Of a stretch of DNA of 64,000 nt, positions 40,277-47,877 are shown one piece after another. The notes under the pieces are model-generated. The model did not search any database, had not been told where the DNA came from, and saw only the letters and a list, made by a program, of their open reading frames with translations. Both the position numbers and the translations under genes were made by a program. The DNA lies in assembly GCF_019458805.1 (NCBI RefSeq), contig NZ_JAIBOA010000018.1, forward strand, positions 99,187 to 163,186. Direction: 5' to 3'. The number at the start of each line of letters is the position of its first letter. The stretch's first letter is position 1. The stretch is from Actinomadura parmotrematis. GTDB lineage: Bacteria > Actinomycetota > Actinomycetes > Streptosporangiales > Streptosporangiaceae.

Positions 40277-41983
40277 TCAGCCGCAGTTCCCGTAGGGCGC
40301 GGCCGCCGCGCCCGCACCGAAGCGCACGCACTTCTTGGCCGCCGACACGTACACGGGCCCGGCGTACCAGGCGTAGGAACCGCTGTCGCCCACCTTCGCG
40401 CCGCCGCTGCGCTGGATCCACACCGCGACCGCAGAGCTCTTGCCGACGCTGCGGGTCTTCATCGTGACGGCGCAGTTGTAGCCCGAGCTGTTGTAGAGCA
40501 GGTAGGCGCGGCCGCCTGATACGGCGAGCGAGCGCTGCACGTAGTAGCCGCCGCCGTGACCGCCGGAGTTGCACGCCTGCTGCGGCGTGTACTTGTTGGC
40601 GGGTTCGGCCGCCGCCGTCGTCCGCGCGGGCGTGGGAGCCGTCCCGCCGTCGGCCGCGGGGGCGGACGCCGTCGGTGCTGCCGTCCCGCCGCTGGCCTGG
40701 CGGCCGCTCCCCTTCGTCGGGACGGGCCCCTTCGGCGCCTTGCCTTTCGGACCGTTCGGCCCCTTCGACGGCGCGCCGGAGGAACCGCCGCCGAGGCCGT
40801 CGGCGGCGGCGCCCGCGCCGGACTCGCCGCCCTGCTGCGCCGCGGCCGCGTCCCGGCCGCCGGTCCCGCCGCCGCTCGATCGCGTCGCCGCCCAGACCGA
40901 GCCGCCCGCGACGACGGAGGCGACGGCCACCGCCGCCGCGATCGGGACCAGGGCCGCCCGCCGCCCCCGCCGGGGAGCGAGGGGCGCGGTAGCGCCGTGC
41001 GTCCCGCCGCCGGGCGGGACCGGGTCCGGCGGGCGCACCGCGACGGGACGCTGCGGGGCCGCCGCAGGGGGCGGCAGCGGCGCGGGGACGGGCGCGGGCG
41101 CAGGTCGGGGCGTCTCGGGCTGCGCGGTGACTCCCGAGGGGCCGCCCACCAGCCACTCCTGGGCCGCGCGCGCCGTCGGCCGCCGTCCCGGGTCCTTGTC
41201 CAGGCACGCCGCGACGAGACCGCGGAGCGGCTCGCGGAGCGCGCCGAGCTCTGGCTCGGCGGTCAGGATCCGGTGCATGACCGAGGCCATCTCGTCGTTG
41301 CCGAACGCGGGCCGCGCGTTCGCCGCGAACACCATCGTGGTGCCCCAGGCGAACATGTCGGACGCGGGCGTGATCTCCGCGCCGGTGAAGTGCTCGGGCG
41401 CCATGTAGGCGGGCGTGCCGACGTTCTGCGTCTCGCCCGCCGCGCCGAGCGCCCGCGCCACCCCGAAGTCGATGACGCGCGGCCCGTCCGGCCCGATCAT
41501 CACGTTGTGCGGCTTGAAGTCGCGGTGCACGATGCCGGCCTGGTGGATGGCGTAGAGCGCGGTCAGCGTGCCGACCGCGAGCCGCTCCAGCGCCCCGCCG
41601 CCGCGCGGCCCGTCCTGCTGGACGACGGCGTGCAGCGACAGCCCCGGCACGTACTCGCTGACGATGTAGGGCCGGTCGCCCGCGACGTCGGCGTCCAGCA
41701 CCTGCGCGGTGCAGAACCGGGCGACCCGCTTGGCGACCTCCAGCTCGCGCACGAACCGGGCGCGCGCCGGCCCGTCCCCGGCGAGACCACCGTGCAGCAG
41801 CTTGACCGCCACGAGCTCGCCGTCGCCGGCGCGGCCGAGGAACACCGCGCCCTGCCCGCCCTCCCCGAGCCGCCCGAGCACCGCGTAGCCGCCGAGGCTG
41901 GTCGGGTCGCCCGAGCGCAGCGGCTGCGCGTCGGGCATCGTCCGGTCCGTCACACCGTCCCACTTCCGTCGCACTGGTCTCAT
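40277..41983 (-). CDS. Transmembrane Ser/Thr protein kinase with SapA-like extracellular domain
   Basis: About 568 aa from ATG 41983; later in-frame GTG and ATG starts are possible. The kinase domain (about 30-285) has GRLGEGGQGAVFLG, VAVKLL (Lys), HRDFKPHNVM and DFGVAR, so it is predicted active. A Pro-rich juxtamembrane stretch precedes one membrane helix near residue 345 (ALVPIAAAVAVASVVAGGSVWA). A Gly/Ser/Lys linker leads to the last 90 residues (NKYTPQQACNSGGHGGGYYVQR, NCAVTMKTRSVG, YAWYAGPVYVSAAKKCVRFGA). That domain resembles spore-associated protein A with its four cysteines. The outer part is probably the sensor. Confidence 0.8.
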   Translation of the reverse strand: MRPVRRKWDGVTDRTMPDAQPLRSGDPTSLGGYAVLGRLGEGGQGAVFLGRAGDGELVAVKLLHGGLAGDGPARARFVRELEVAKRVARFCTAQVLDADVAGDRPYIVSEYVPGLSLHAVVQQDGPRGGGALERLAVGTLTALYAIHQAGIVHRDFKPHNVMIGPDGPRVIDFGVARALGAAGETQNVGTPAYMAPEHFTGAEITPASDMFAWGTTMVFAANARPAFGNDEMASVMHRILTAEPELGALREPLRGLVAACLDKDPGRRPTARAAQEWLVGGPSGVTAQPETPRPAPAPVPAPLPPPAAAPQRPVAVRPPDPVPPGGGTHGATAPLAPRRGRRAALVPIAAAVAVASVVAGGSVWAATRSSGGGTGGRDAAAAQQGGESGAGAAADGLGGGSSGAPSKGPNGPKGKAPKGPVPTKGSGRQASGGTAAPTASAPAADGGTAPTPARTTAAAEPANKYTPQQACNSGGHGGGYYVQRSLAVSGGRAYLLYNSSGYNCAVTMKTRSVGKSSAVAVWIQRSGGAKVGDSGSYAWYAGPVYVSAAKKCVRFGAGAAAAPYGNCG

Positions 41984-42038
41984 GATCGTAGGTGCTCCGC
42001 GAAGCGGGCGCGGTGGGGCGAGTCGGGACGGATAGCCG

Positions 42039-42072
42039 GAAGGCCCCGCATTCACCTAAATGCGGGGCCTTC
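42039..42072 (-). terminator. Terminator of the 59-aa gene
   Basis: A perfect 14-bp stem (42039-42052 with 42059-42072) with loop CACCTA, 17 bases past the stop of the small minus-strand gene. It also sits upstream of the kinase gene start and insulates it. Confidence 0.75.
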
Positions 42073-42089
42073 TCGGGTTCGCGCCGGGG

Positions 42090-42269
42090 TCAGGCCGGGT
42101 CGGCGACGGCGGCGGTGCCGTCCGCCTCCGCCCGGCCGTCCGGACCGCCCGGCGGTCCCTCCAGGACGTGGTGGCGTTCCAGGCGCGCGGCGACGGCGAG
42201 GGCGCGCAGCGAGTGCGTCCTCACCTGCTTGCGCGCGGAGTTGCGCGTCGTCGGGATGCTGCTGGGCAC
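42090..42269 (-). CDS. 59-aa small protein, unknown function
   Basis: A short gene supported by its signals rather than by family. GTG 42269 is preceded by AGGAGG at an ideal four to five bases. The frame runs 59 codons (VPSSIPTTRNSARKQV, then RTHSLRALAVAARLERHHVL, then a Gly/Pro/Asp-rich end DPA). A perfect terminator hairpin lies right after the stop. The first half is basic and could form a helix; the second half is acidic and disordered. There is no signal peptide or membrane helix. It may be a small basic regulator, or the precursor of a modified peptide, but no modifying enzymes are adjacent. Confidence 0.6.
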   Translation of the reverse strand: MPSSIPTTRNSARKQVRTHSLRALAVAARLERHHVLEGPPGGPDGRAEADGTAAVADPA

Positions 42270-42303
42270 GTGACCTCCTGTGGGGGTCGTGGGACGGATG
42301 CGC

Positions 42304-42403
42304 TTGCACTAGTTGCAACCGCAAGATCTCTACCGCTATTCCGAGGATTCCGAGATCTTCTTCATGTCGGCCGGAGCTACCTATGTTGCATACCTATTTA
42401 GGT
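42304..42403. promoter_or_regulatory. A/T-richer divergent control region with two palindromes
   Basis: Between the 59-aa gene and padR the sequence is clearly richer in A and T. It has TTGCA-CTAGT-TGCAA at 42304-42318 and ACCTATTTAGGT at 42392-42403. PadR proteins bind short palindromes near their own promoters, so the second, 43 bases before the padR ATG, is a fair operator candidate. The first lies in the leader of the 59-aa gene, 35 bases upstream of its start, and may control it. Confidence 0.45.
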
Positions 42404-42445
42404 GGTACTAGCGTCTAACTCGTCCCGCCGACCGAGGAGCCGCCG

Positions 42446-42784
42446 ATGACCGCCGACCGCCGCGCCAGCTGGCTGAAGGGCGTGCTGGACCTGCTGGTCC
42501 TCGCCGCCCTCACCGAGGGCGAGAGCTACGGCTACGAGATCGCCAAGACGCTCGCCGCGGCGGGCGTCGGCGAGATCAAGGGCGGCACCCTCTACCCCGT
42601 CCTCAACCGCCTGGAGGAGGCCGGGGAGGTCGCGGCGGAGTTCCGCGCCGCCGAGCGCGGCCCCGGCCGCCGCTACTACCGGCTGACCCCCCGCGGCCGC
42701 GCCACCCTCGCGGACCAGGGCGGCGGCTGGCTCGCCTTCGACGCCTCCGTCCGTTCCCTGCTCGCCCGAGGAGGCGTCCGATGA
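42446..42784 (+). CDS. PadR family transcriptional regulator
   Basis: A 112-aa winged-helix protein. KGVLDLLVLAALTEGESYGYEIAKTLAAAGV is the recognition region start. GEIKGGTLYPVLNRLEEAGEVAAEF is the PadR signature with the conserved GTLYPVLNRLE. GPGRRYYRLTPRGRATLADQ is the wing. It lacks the long C-terminal helix of PadR-s2 members only in part, being of normal short length. It probably represses its own promoter and a target nearby. The stop overlaps a 35-codon frame by 4 bases. Confidence 0.9.
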   Translation: MTADRRASWLKGVLDLLVLAALTEGESYGYEIAKTLAAAGVGEIKGGTLYPVLNRLEEAGEVAAEFRAAERGPGRRYYRLTPRGRATLADQGGGWLAFDASVRSLLARGGVR

Positions 42785-42888
42785 CCTACTACGACGAGCT
42801 CGCCGACCGGCTGCGCGACCGCGGTCTCACCGGCCCGCGGGCCGCCGCCCTCGCCGCCTACCTCCTCGGCCGCACCCGCCGCACCTGA
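42781..42888 (+). CDS. 35-aa frame coupled to padR, HAAS-domain remnant
   Basis: ATG 42781 overlaps the padR stop (ATGA) and is followed by MTYYDELADRLRDRGL and AALAAYLLGRTRRT, then TGA. PadR genes are often followed by a gene whose N-terminus has such a helical MxxYDELxxRL start (HAAS/DUF1700-like small domain) leading into a longer membrane protein. Here only the first helix pair remains. It is either a truncated partner or a true micro-protein. The overlap argues that it is translated. Confidence 0.5.
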   Translation: MTYYDELADRLRDRGLTGPRAAALAAYLLGRTRRT

Positions 42889-42898
42889 CCGGCGCGGG

Positions 42899-44593
42899 TC
42901 AGCCGCGGCACGTCACGCAGGCGCGCAGCGAGGCGATCGCCGCGCGGGCGGCCTGCTCGACGTCGTCGCGGGCGACGTCCATGGGGACGGGCGTCGTCTG
43001 GGACGCCGCTCCGGGCTTGGACGCGGGCGCGTCGGTGCCCCCGTAGACCAGCTCGATGTGCAGGTTGGCCAGGCGCGCGCGCAGGATGGCGTTGCCGAAG
43101 CGGGCCCGGCCTGAGGTCTCCTGCTTGGTCGCGACGTAGGACTCGTCGCCGATCCCCGCGAGCGGCACGAGCGGTCCGAAGACGGTGGCGCCCTTGGTCC
43201 GGTCGGCCGTCGCGGCGATCTCCTGGCGGGCCTGGGCGAAGTCGGCGCCGGCCTTCATCGCGCCGGTCCGGTCGGATCCGTCGCGACGGATGATGATCTT
43301 GATGTGCAGGCTGCGGGCGCGCTGGACCGGCGCGCCCGCCATGTCCGAGGACGTCCACGTGCAGCCGGTCGCCTTGCCGTCGCCGGTGGCGGCGTCGACC
43401 GGGTCCTTCAGCATCGGCTGGTGGTGCTCGCCGGGCACGAGCGCGTCGATGAGGCTCTGCGGGATGAGCGCGCAGACGCCCTCCACCTTGGCGAACCGGG
43501 CGGCCGCCGGGGTCGCGGCGACCGGCGCGGGGGAGCGCGCCGCGCCGCCGGGTCCGTCGCCGCGGAGGGCGGTGACGCCCCAGGCGGTCCCCGCCGAGAC
43601 GGCGAGCACCGCCGCGCACGCCGCCCCGACGATCGGCCACGTCCTGCGCGCCCGGCGGGCCGGCGCGCTCTCGGGCCGTGTGGGGGAGGGCGTCGCCGGC
43701 GTCCACGCCGCGTGGACGGCGGTGGCGGCGGCCCGCTCGGCGTCGTCCCTGGTGCGGTGGGTGCCGATGAGGCCCGCCAGGAGGCCGTCGGCGGCGGGGC
43801 GCCGGGCCGGGTCGGGCTCCAGGGCCGCGCGGACGAGCGGTTGCAGGTCGGCGGGCACCCCGTCGAGGTCGTAGCGCGCCTGCTGGGCGCGGGTGGCGAG
43901 GGTCGGCAGGTTGCCGGTGCCGTAGGGGTGGCGGCCGGTCGCCGCGTAGGCGATCAGGGTGCCCCAGGCGAACACGTCCGCCGCCGGGCTCACCACGCCG
44001 TCGAACAACTGCTCCGGCGCGATCCAGCCGGGACTGCCGATCACCGCGCCGGTGCGGGTGTGGCGTTCGTCGGTGTCGAGGGCGCGGGCGATGCCGAAGT
44101 CGATGACGCGGGGTCCGTCGGGGGCGAGCATGACGTTGCGGGGCTTGAGGTCGCGGTGCACCAGCCGCACGGAGTGGAAGGCGGTGAGCGCGGTCGCCAC
44201 TCCGATGGCGAGGGCGCGCAGCGGCTCGGGGGCCAGCGGGCCGTCCGTCGCGATGCGGTCTTCCAGGGAGGGTCCGTCGATGTATTCGGTGACCAGGTAG
44301 GGGTGGCCGTCGGTGTCGCCGTGGTCCAGGACGCGGGCGGTGCAGAAGGAGGCGACGCGCCGGGCGTTGGTGATCTCGCTGTCGAAGCGGGCGCGGAAGG
44401 AGTCGCCGGTGGCCAGTTCGGGGCGGATCACCTTGATGGCCACGCGGCGTCCGTCGGGGGCCAGGCCGAGGTAGACGGCGCCCATGCCGCCCTCGCCCAG
44501 CCGGCCCAGCAGCCGGTACGCCCCGACCGAGACCGGATCGTCGGACGCCAGCGGTTGCGCGCCGGAGGTCCACGCGTTCTCGTCGGCCTGCAT
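42899..44593 (-). CDS. Transmembrane Ser/Thr protein kinase with DUF3558-like outer domain
   Basis: About 564 aa from ATG 44593 (GGGGGAG just upstream; a TTG at 44611 is possible). Kinase domain about 20-275: GRLGEGGMGAVYLG, VAIKVI, HRDLKPRNVML, DFGIARAL, GSPGWIAPEQ. One membrane helix near 325-345 (TWPIVGAACAAVLAVSAGTAWGV). The outer domain, about 370-564, has VCALIPQSLIDALVP, GCTWTSSD and the final CVTCRG, resembling a DUF3558-type ligand-binding domain with two disulfides. It shares 74-bp and 134-bp identical DNA tracts with the kinase at 45469. It is the last gene of a long minus-strand series. Confidence 0.85.
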   Translation of the reverse strand: MQADENAWTSGAQPLASDDPVSVGAYRLLGRLGEGGMGAVYLGLAPDGRRVAIKVIRPELATGDSFRARFDSEITNARRVASFCTARVLDHGDTDGHPYLVTEYIDGPSLEDRIATDGPLAPEPLRALAIGVATALTAFHSVRLVHRDLKPRNVMLAPDGPRVIDFGIARALDTDERHTRTGAVIGSPGWIAPEQLFDGVVSPAADVFAWGTLIAYAATGRHPYGTGNLPTLATRAQQARYDLDGVPADLQPLVRAALEPDPARRPAADGLLAGLIGTHRTRDDAERAAATAVHAAWTPATPSPTRPESAPARRARRTWPIVGAACAAVLAVSAGTAWGVTALRGDGPGGAARSPAPVAATPAAARFAKVEGVCALIPQSLIDALVPGEHHQPMLKDPVDAATGDGKATGCTWTSSDMAGAPVQRARSLHIKIIIRRDGSDRTGAMKAGADFAQARQEIAATADRTKGATVFGPLVPLAGIGDESYVATKQETSGRARFGNAILRARLANLHIELVYGGTDAPASKPGAASQTTPVPMDVARDDVEQAARAAIASLRACVTCRG

Positions 44594-44641
44594 GGCTCCC
44601 CCATGGGTCAAGCGGTCGGGCGGGAAAGGAAAAGGAACCCG

Positions 44642-45451
44642 TCAGATACGGCAGTCGACGCACCTGGTCAAGGCGGTGACCGCCTCCCTGGCGGCCTGCT
44701 CGACGACCGGCCGGAACGGGGCCGGATCGATGGGCACGGTCGTGGTGGACGGGGCGCCGCGCGGGTTGTCGCTGCCTTGGAAGGCCACCTTCACGACGGC
44801 GTTCCGCAGCAGCACGACGACCGTCACGGAGGTCGTCCCGCCGTAGCGGCCGGTCTGCTGCTCCGCCGAGGCGAACGCCTTGTCGCCGAGACCGGGGAGG
44901 CGGCGCACCGACAGCGGCCGGAAGGTCGTGCCGTCCTGGACCGTAGGGCCGCCGCCCGCGTCGCCGGCGGTCTCGGACTCCACCTCGTAGGCGCCTCGCG
45001 CGGCCTGCGCCCCGGCGACCCCGTCGGCGGCGGTGTAGACGCCGACGGACACGCGCACGGACCGCAGCTGCCCCGGATGGGACCGGGCCTGGGACGACCA
45101 TTCGCACGCCGCCTCCGCGCCGCTCTCGGCCGGCGTCATCTCGATCTCGGGGTCGGGGGCCAGCCGCCGGGCGGTGGCCGGATCGACGAGCGGGCACACG
45201 GAGGCGACCTTGGTGAACAGCGTGCCGGGGGCCGCCGGCGCGGTCGCGGCCGGCGCGGTCGCGGCCGGCCGGCCGGCGGCGGACGGGGCGCGGTGCGGGC
45301 CGCCGTCCCGGCCGTCCAGCGCGGCGGCGGTGCCGAACACCGCCCCGGCGGTGACGGCGGCGGTGACGGCGCTGGTGGCCGCCGGGACCGCCCAGCGGGC
45401 TCGGCCGTCCCGCCGGGAACCGCGGGCGGCGGGCGCGTCGGGTGGGGGCAT
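44642..45451 (-). CDS. Membrane-anchored paralogue of the kinase outer domain, no kinase
   Basis: About 269 aa from ATG 45451 behind GGAG; a GTG at 45472 overlapping the kinase stop is possible. The N-terminus is Arg-rich, then a membrane segment at about 25-48 (WAVPAATSAVTAAVTAGAVFGTAAAL) and an Ala/Pro linker. An outer domain follows with VCPLVDPATARRL, ACEWSS and the ending CVDCRI. These match the cysteine positions of the outer domains of both flanking kinases (VCxL, CxW, CxxC at the end). It is a kinase-less copy lying between its two kinase relatives. It may bind the same ligand and act as a decoy or co-receptor. Confidence 0.75.
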   Translation of the reverse strand: MPPPDAPAARGSRRDGRARWAVPAATSAVTAAVTAGAVFGTAAALDGRDGGPHRAPSAAGRPAATAPAATAPAAPGTLFTKVASVCPLVDPATARRLAPDPEIEMTPAESGAEAACEWSSQARSHPGQLRSVRVSVGVYTAADGVAGAQAARGAYEVESETAGDAGGGPTVQDGTTFRPLSVRRLPGLGDKAFASAEQQTGRYGGTTSVTVVVLLRNAVVKVAFQGSDNPRGAPSTTTVPIDPAPFRPVVEQAAREAVTALTRCVDCRI

Positions 45452-45468
45452 CGGGGCTCCGTCCGTGG

Positions 45469-47166
45469 TCACGAATGGCAGTCGCGGCAGGCCGACAGGG
45501 CGCGCAGCAGGTCCCCGGTGATCGCGGTCGCGGCCGCCTTCGCCTTCTGCGGGTCGAGCGCGGTGCTCTTGGAGGGGGACCGCGGCGGGTAGTCGGCGCC
45601 GGCGTAGCGGACGTCCAGCAGGACGTTGCCGCGCCGCACGACGACGGCCCCGACGCCGGCCGGGCCGTCGCCCTGGTGCAGCTTGGTCCCGGCGAACGCC
45701 TCGTCGCCGAGGCCGCGGACGGTCTCGACGGGGCCGTAGCTGTCGCCGGGGCCCGCCGAGTCGCCGCGCCCGCGCTCCTTGCGCTCCGCCTCGGCGAACG
45801 CGTCGGCCGCCCGCGCCGCCCCGGCCCGGCCGGCGGCGTCGCGGTGGACGGTCACCTTCACCTGGAGGTAGCGGTCGTTCTCCATGCCGTCCGCGTCCTG
45901 GACGCCGGCGGTCGTCCAAGCGCAGACGTGCGTGTCGCCGCCGCCGCTCGGGTTGACGGCGGACTGGGGCAGGTAGGCGGTCATCACCGGTGCGGACAGC
46001 AGGCCGCACACGTCGGCGACCTTCGTGACGGGCGGTTCCGCGGAGGCCGCCGAGGAAACCGCCGGGGACGGGCGCGGCGGCGCGGCCGAGGCGGCGCCAC
46101 CGTCGTCGCGGAGCAGCACCACGCCGACGCAGGCGGCGCCGACGACGACCGCCGTCACGGCCGCCGAGAGCACCGACAGCAGCCAGGTCGGCATCCGCCG
46201 CCGTGCCAGGGGCGAGGCGTCCTCCCTGGTCTCCGGGGTCGGGGAGGCGTCCGCCGTCGCGGTCCGCAGGTCCTGCCACCCGGTGTGGACGGCGGTGGCG
46301 GCGGCCTCGTCGGCGTTCTGCCCCGTCCGGACGGTCCCGAGGAGGCCCGCCAGGAGCCCGTCGGCGGTGGGACGCCGGGCCGGGTCGGGCTCCAGGGCCG
46401 CGCGGACGAGCGGTTGCAGCTTCCCGGGGACGCCCGACACGTCGTACCCGGCCTGGCGGGCGCGCTGGGCGAGAGCCGCCATGCCGCCGGAGCCGTACGG
46501 GTGGCGTCCGGTCGCCGCGTAGGCGATCAGAGAGCCCCAGGCGAACACGTCCGCGGCCGGGCTCACCACGCCGTCGAAGTACTGCTCGGGGGCGATCCAC
46601 CCAGGGCTGCCCACGACGCCGCCGGTGCGGGTGTGGTGCTCGTCGGTGTCGAGGGCGCGGGCGATGCCGAAGTCGATGACGCGGGGTCCGTCGGGGGCGA
46701 GCATGACGTTGCGCGGCTTGAGGTCGCGGTGCACCAGCCGCACCGCGTGGATCGCGATGAGCGCGGCGGCCACGCCGACCGCCAGGGCTTGCAACGGCTC
46801 CGGTGGGAGGGGCCCCGAGGCTTCGACGTGGTCGCCGAGGGAGGGTCCGTCGATGTATTCGGTGACCAGGTAGGGGTGGCCGTCGGTGTCGCCGTGGTCC
46901 AGGACGCGGGCGGTGCAGAAGGAGGCGACGCGCCGGGCGTTGGTGATCTCGCTGTCGAAGCGGGCGCGGAAAGATCCGCCGGTGACCAGCTCGGGGCGGA
47001 TCACCTTGATCGCGACACGCTGCCCGTCGGACGCCAGGCCCAGGTAGACGGATCCCATCCCGCCCTCGCCCAGCCGCCCTAACAGCCGGTACGCCCCGAT
47101 CGACGCCGGATCGTCGGACATCAGCGGGCCGGATCGGGGCGTCCGCGCTTCCTGCTCGCCCTTCAT
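45469..47166 (-). CDS. Transmembrane Ser/Thr protein kinase with DUF3558-like outer domain
   Basis: A 565-aa protein; ATG 47166 follows GGAGG. Kinase domain about 22-280 with GRLGEGGMGSVYLG, VAIKVI, HRDLKPRNVML and DFGIARAL. Membrane helix about 330-352 (WLLSVLSAAVTAVVVGAACVGVVLL). Outer domain about 385-565 with VCGLLSAPVMTAYLP, VCAWTTAG and the final CRDCHS. It overlaps or abuts the kinase-less paralogue downstream. It is the first of the three-gene family arising by tandem duplication; parts of the kinase region are identical at DNA level to the kinase at 42899. Confidence 0.88.
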   Translation of the reverse strand: MKGEQEARTPRSGPLMSDDPASIGAYRLLGRLGEGGMGSVYLGLASDGQRVAIKVIRPELVTGGSFRARFDSEITNARRVASFCTARVLDHGDTDGHPYLVTEYIDGPSLGDHVEASGPLPPEPLQALAVGVAAALIAIHAVRLVHRDLKPRNVMLAPDGPRVIDFGIARALDTDEHHTRTGGVVGSPGWIAPEQYFDGVVSPAADVFAWGSLIAYAATGRHPYGSGGMAALAQRARQAGYDVSGVPGKLQPLVRAALEPDPARRPTADGLLAGLLGTVRTGQNADEAAATAVHTGWQDLRTATADASPTPETREDASPLARRRMPTWLLSVLSAAVTAVVVGAACVGVVLLRDDGGAASAAPPRPSPAVSSAASAEPPVTKVADVCGLLSAPVMTAYLPQSAVNPSGGGDTHVCAWTTAGVQDADGMENDRYLQVKVTVHRDAAGRAGAARAADAFAEAERKERGRGDSAGPGDSYGPVETVRGLGDEAFAGTKLHQGDGPAGVGAVVVRRGNVLLDVRYAGADYPPRSPSKSTALDPQKAKAAATAITGDLLRALSACRDCHS

Positions 47167-47280
47167 CGGCCGCCTCCGCGATGTGATCGAATCCGAAGAT
47201 CGCGGCCGACTTTACCAATGTCGGACTATCGAGTCAGGGGTTTTGATAACCGCAGATCGCGGAGAAAACGGCCGGAACGG

Positions 47281-47811
47281 TCAGGGGTGGCGGGTGCGGA
47301 TGGTGGTCTCGGCGGTGTCGAGGCGGGACTGGGCGCGGCGGATGCCGAGGACGCTGACGGGGATCATGGCCGCCCAGAAGGCGGCGGCGAGCCACCACCA
47401 GGGGTTGAGCAGGGCCTGGAGGGCGCCGAGGACGGCGAGGGCGCCCGCGAGGATCGGGTTGTAGCGGTAGGACGTGCGGAGCTGGCGCCGGCGGCGGGCG
47501 ATGAGGGCGAGCGCGGCGTCGTCGTCGGCCGGGTCCGCGGGGGCCTGGCCGCGGCGGAGCGCCAGGTCGATGGGGGTGACGCGGGTCGTGCCCGCGGCGG
47601 CGACGTCGCGGCGGCGGCTGCGCAGCAGGAGGAAGGTCATGGTCGCGCCGAACAGGACGCCGGCGGCGAGTCCGGCGAGGACCGCAACGGCCGGGCCGGT
47701 GTCCTCGCGGAGGCCGAAGAAGAGGCCGAACAGGACGCCGAAGGGGGCGCCGGTGCCGAGGAACAGCTGCCAGGCGGGCGGGGAGGCCAGACGTTCGCGC
47801 CAGGTGGGCAT
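47281..47811 (-). CDS. Small membrane protein with paired helices at each end
   Basis: A 176-aa protein. N-terminal half: two helices at about 14-33 (WQLFLGTGAPFGVLFGLFFG) and 40-62 (AVAVLAGLAAGVLFGATMTFLLL). A basic, polar loop of about 45 residues follows, then two helices at about 117-132 and 136-156 around LNPWWWLAAAFWAAMIPVSVLG. The loop is predicted cytoplasmic. It lies between the beta-propeller lipoprotein and the kinase genes on the same strand. No family can be named. Confidence 0.6.
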   Translation of the reverse strand: MPTWRERLASPPAWQLFLGTGAPFGVLFGLFFGLREDTGPAVAVLAGLAAGVLFGATMTFLLLRSRRRDVAAAGTTRVTPIDLALRRGQAPADPADDDAALALIARRRRQLRTSYRYNPILAGALAVLGALQALLNPWWWLAAAFWAAMIPVSVLGIRRAQSRLDTAETTIRTRHP

Positions 47812-47877
47812 GCTCTGAGTGTGGCCGCGGACGGGGGGAGTATGTCCGGAAGGCCCGGATGGGTATGGGTGCCGGGC

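Noticed and set aside
40569..41408. Ala/Gly/Pro-rich plus-strand frame opposite the SapA-type kinase
   Set aside because: Overlaps the kinase gene in antisense; no ribosome site and no recognisable domain.
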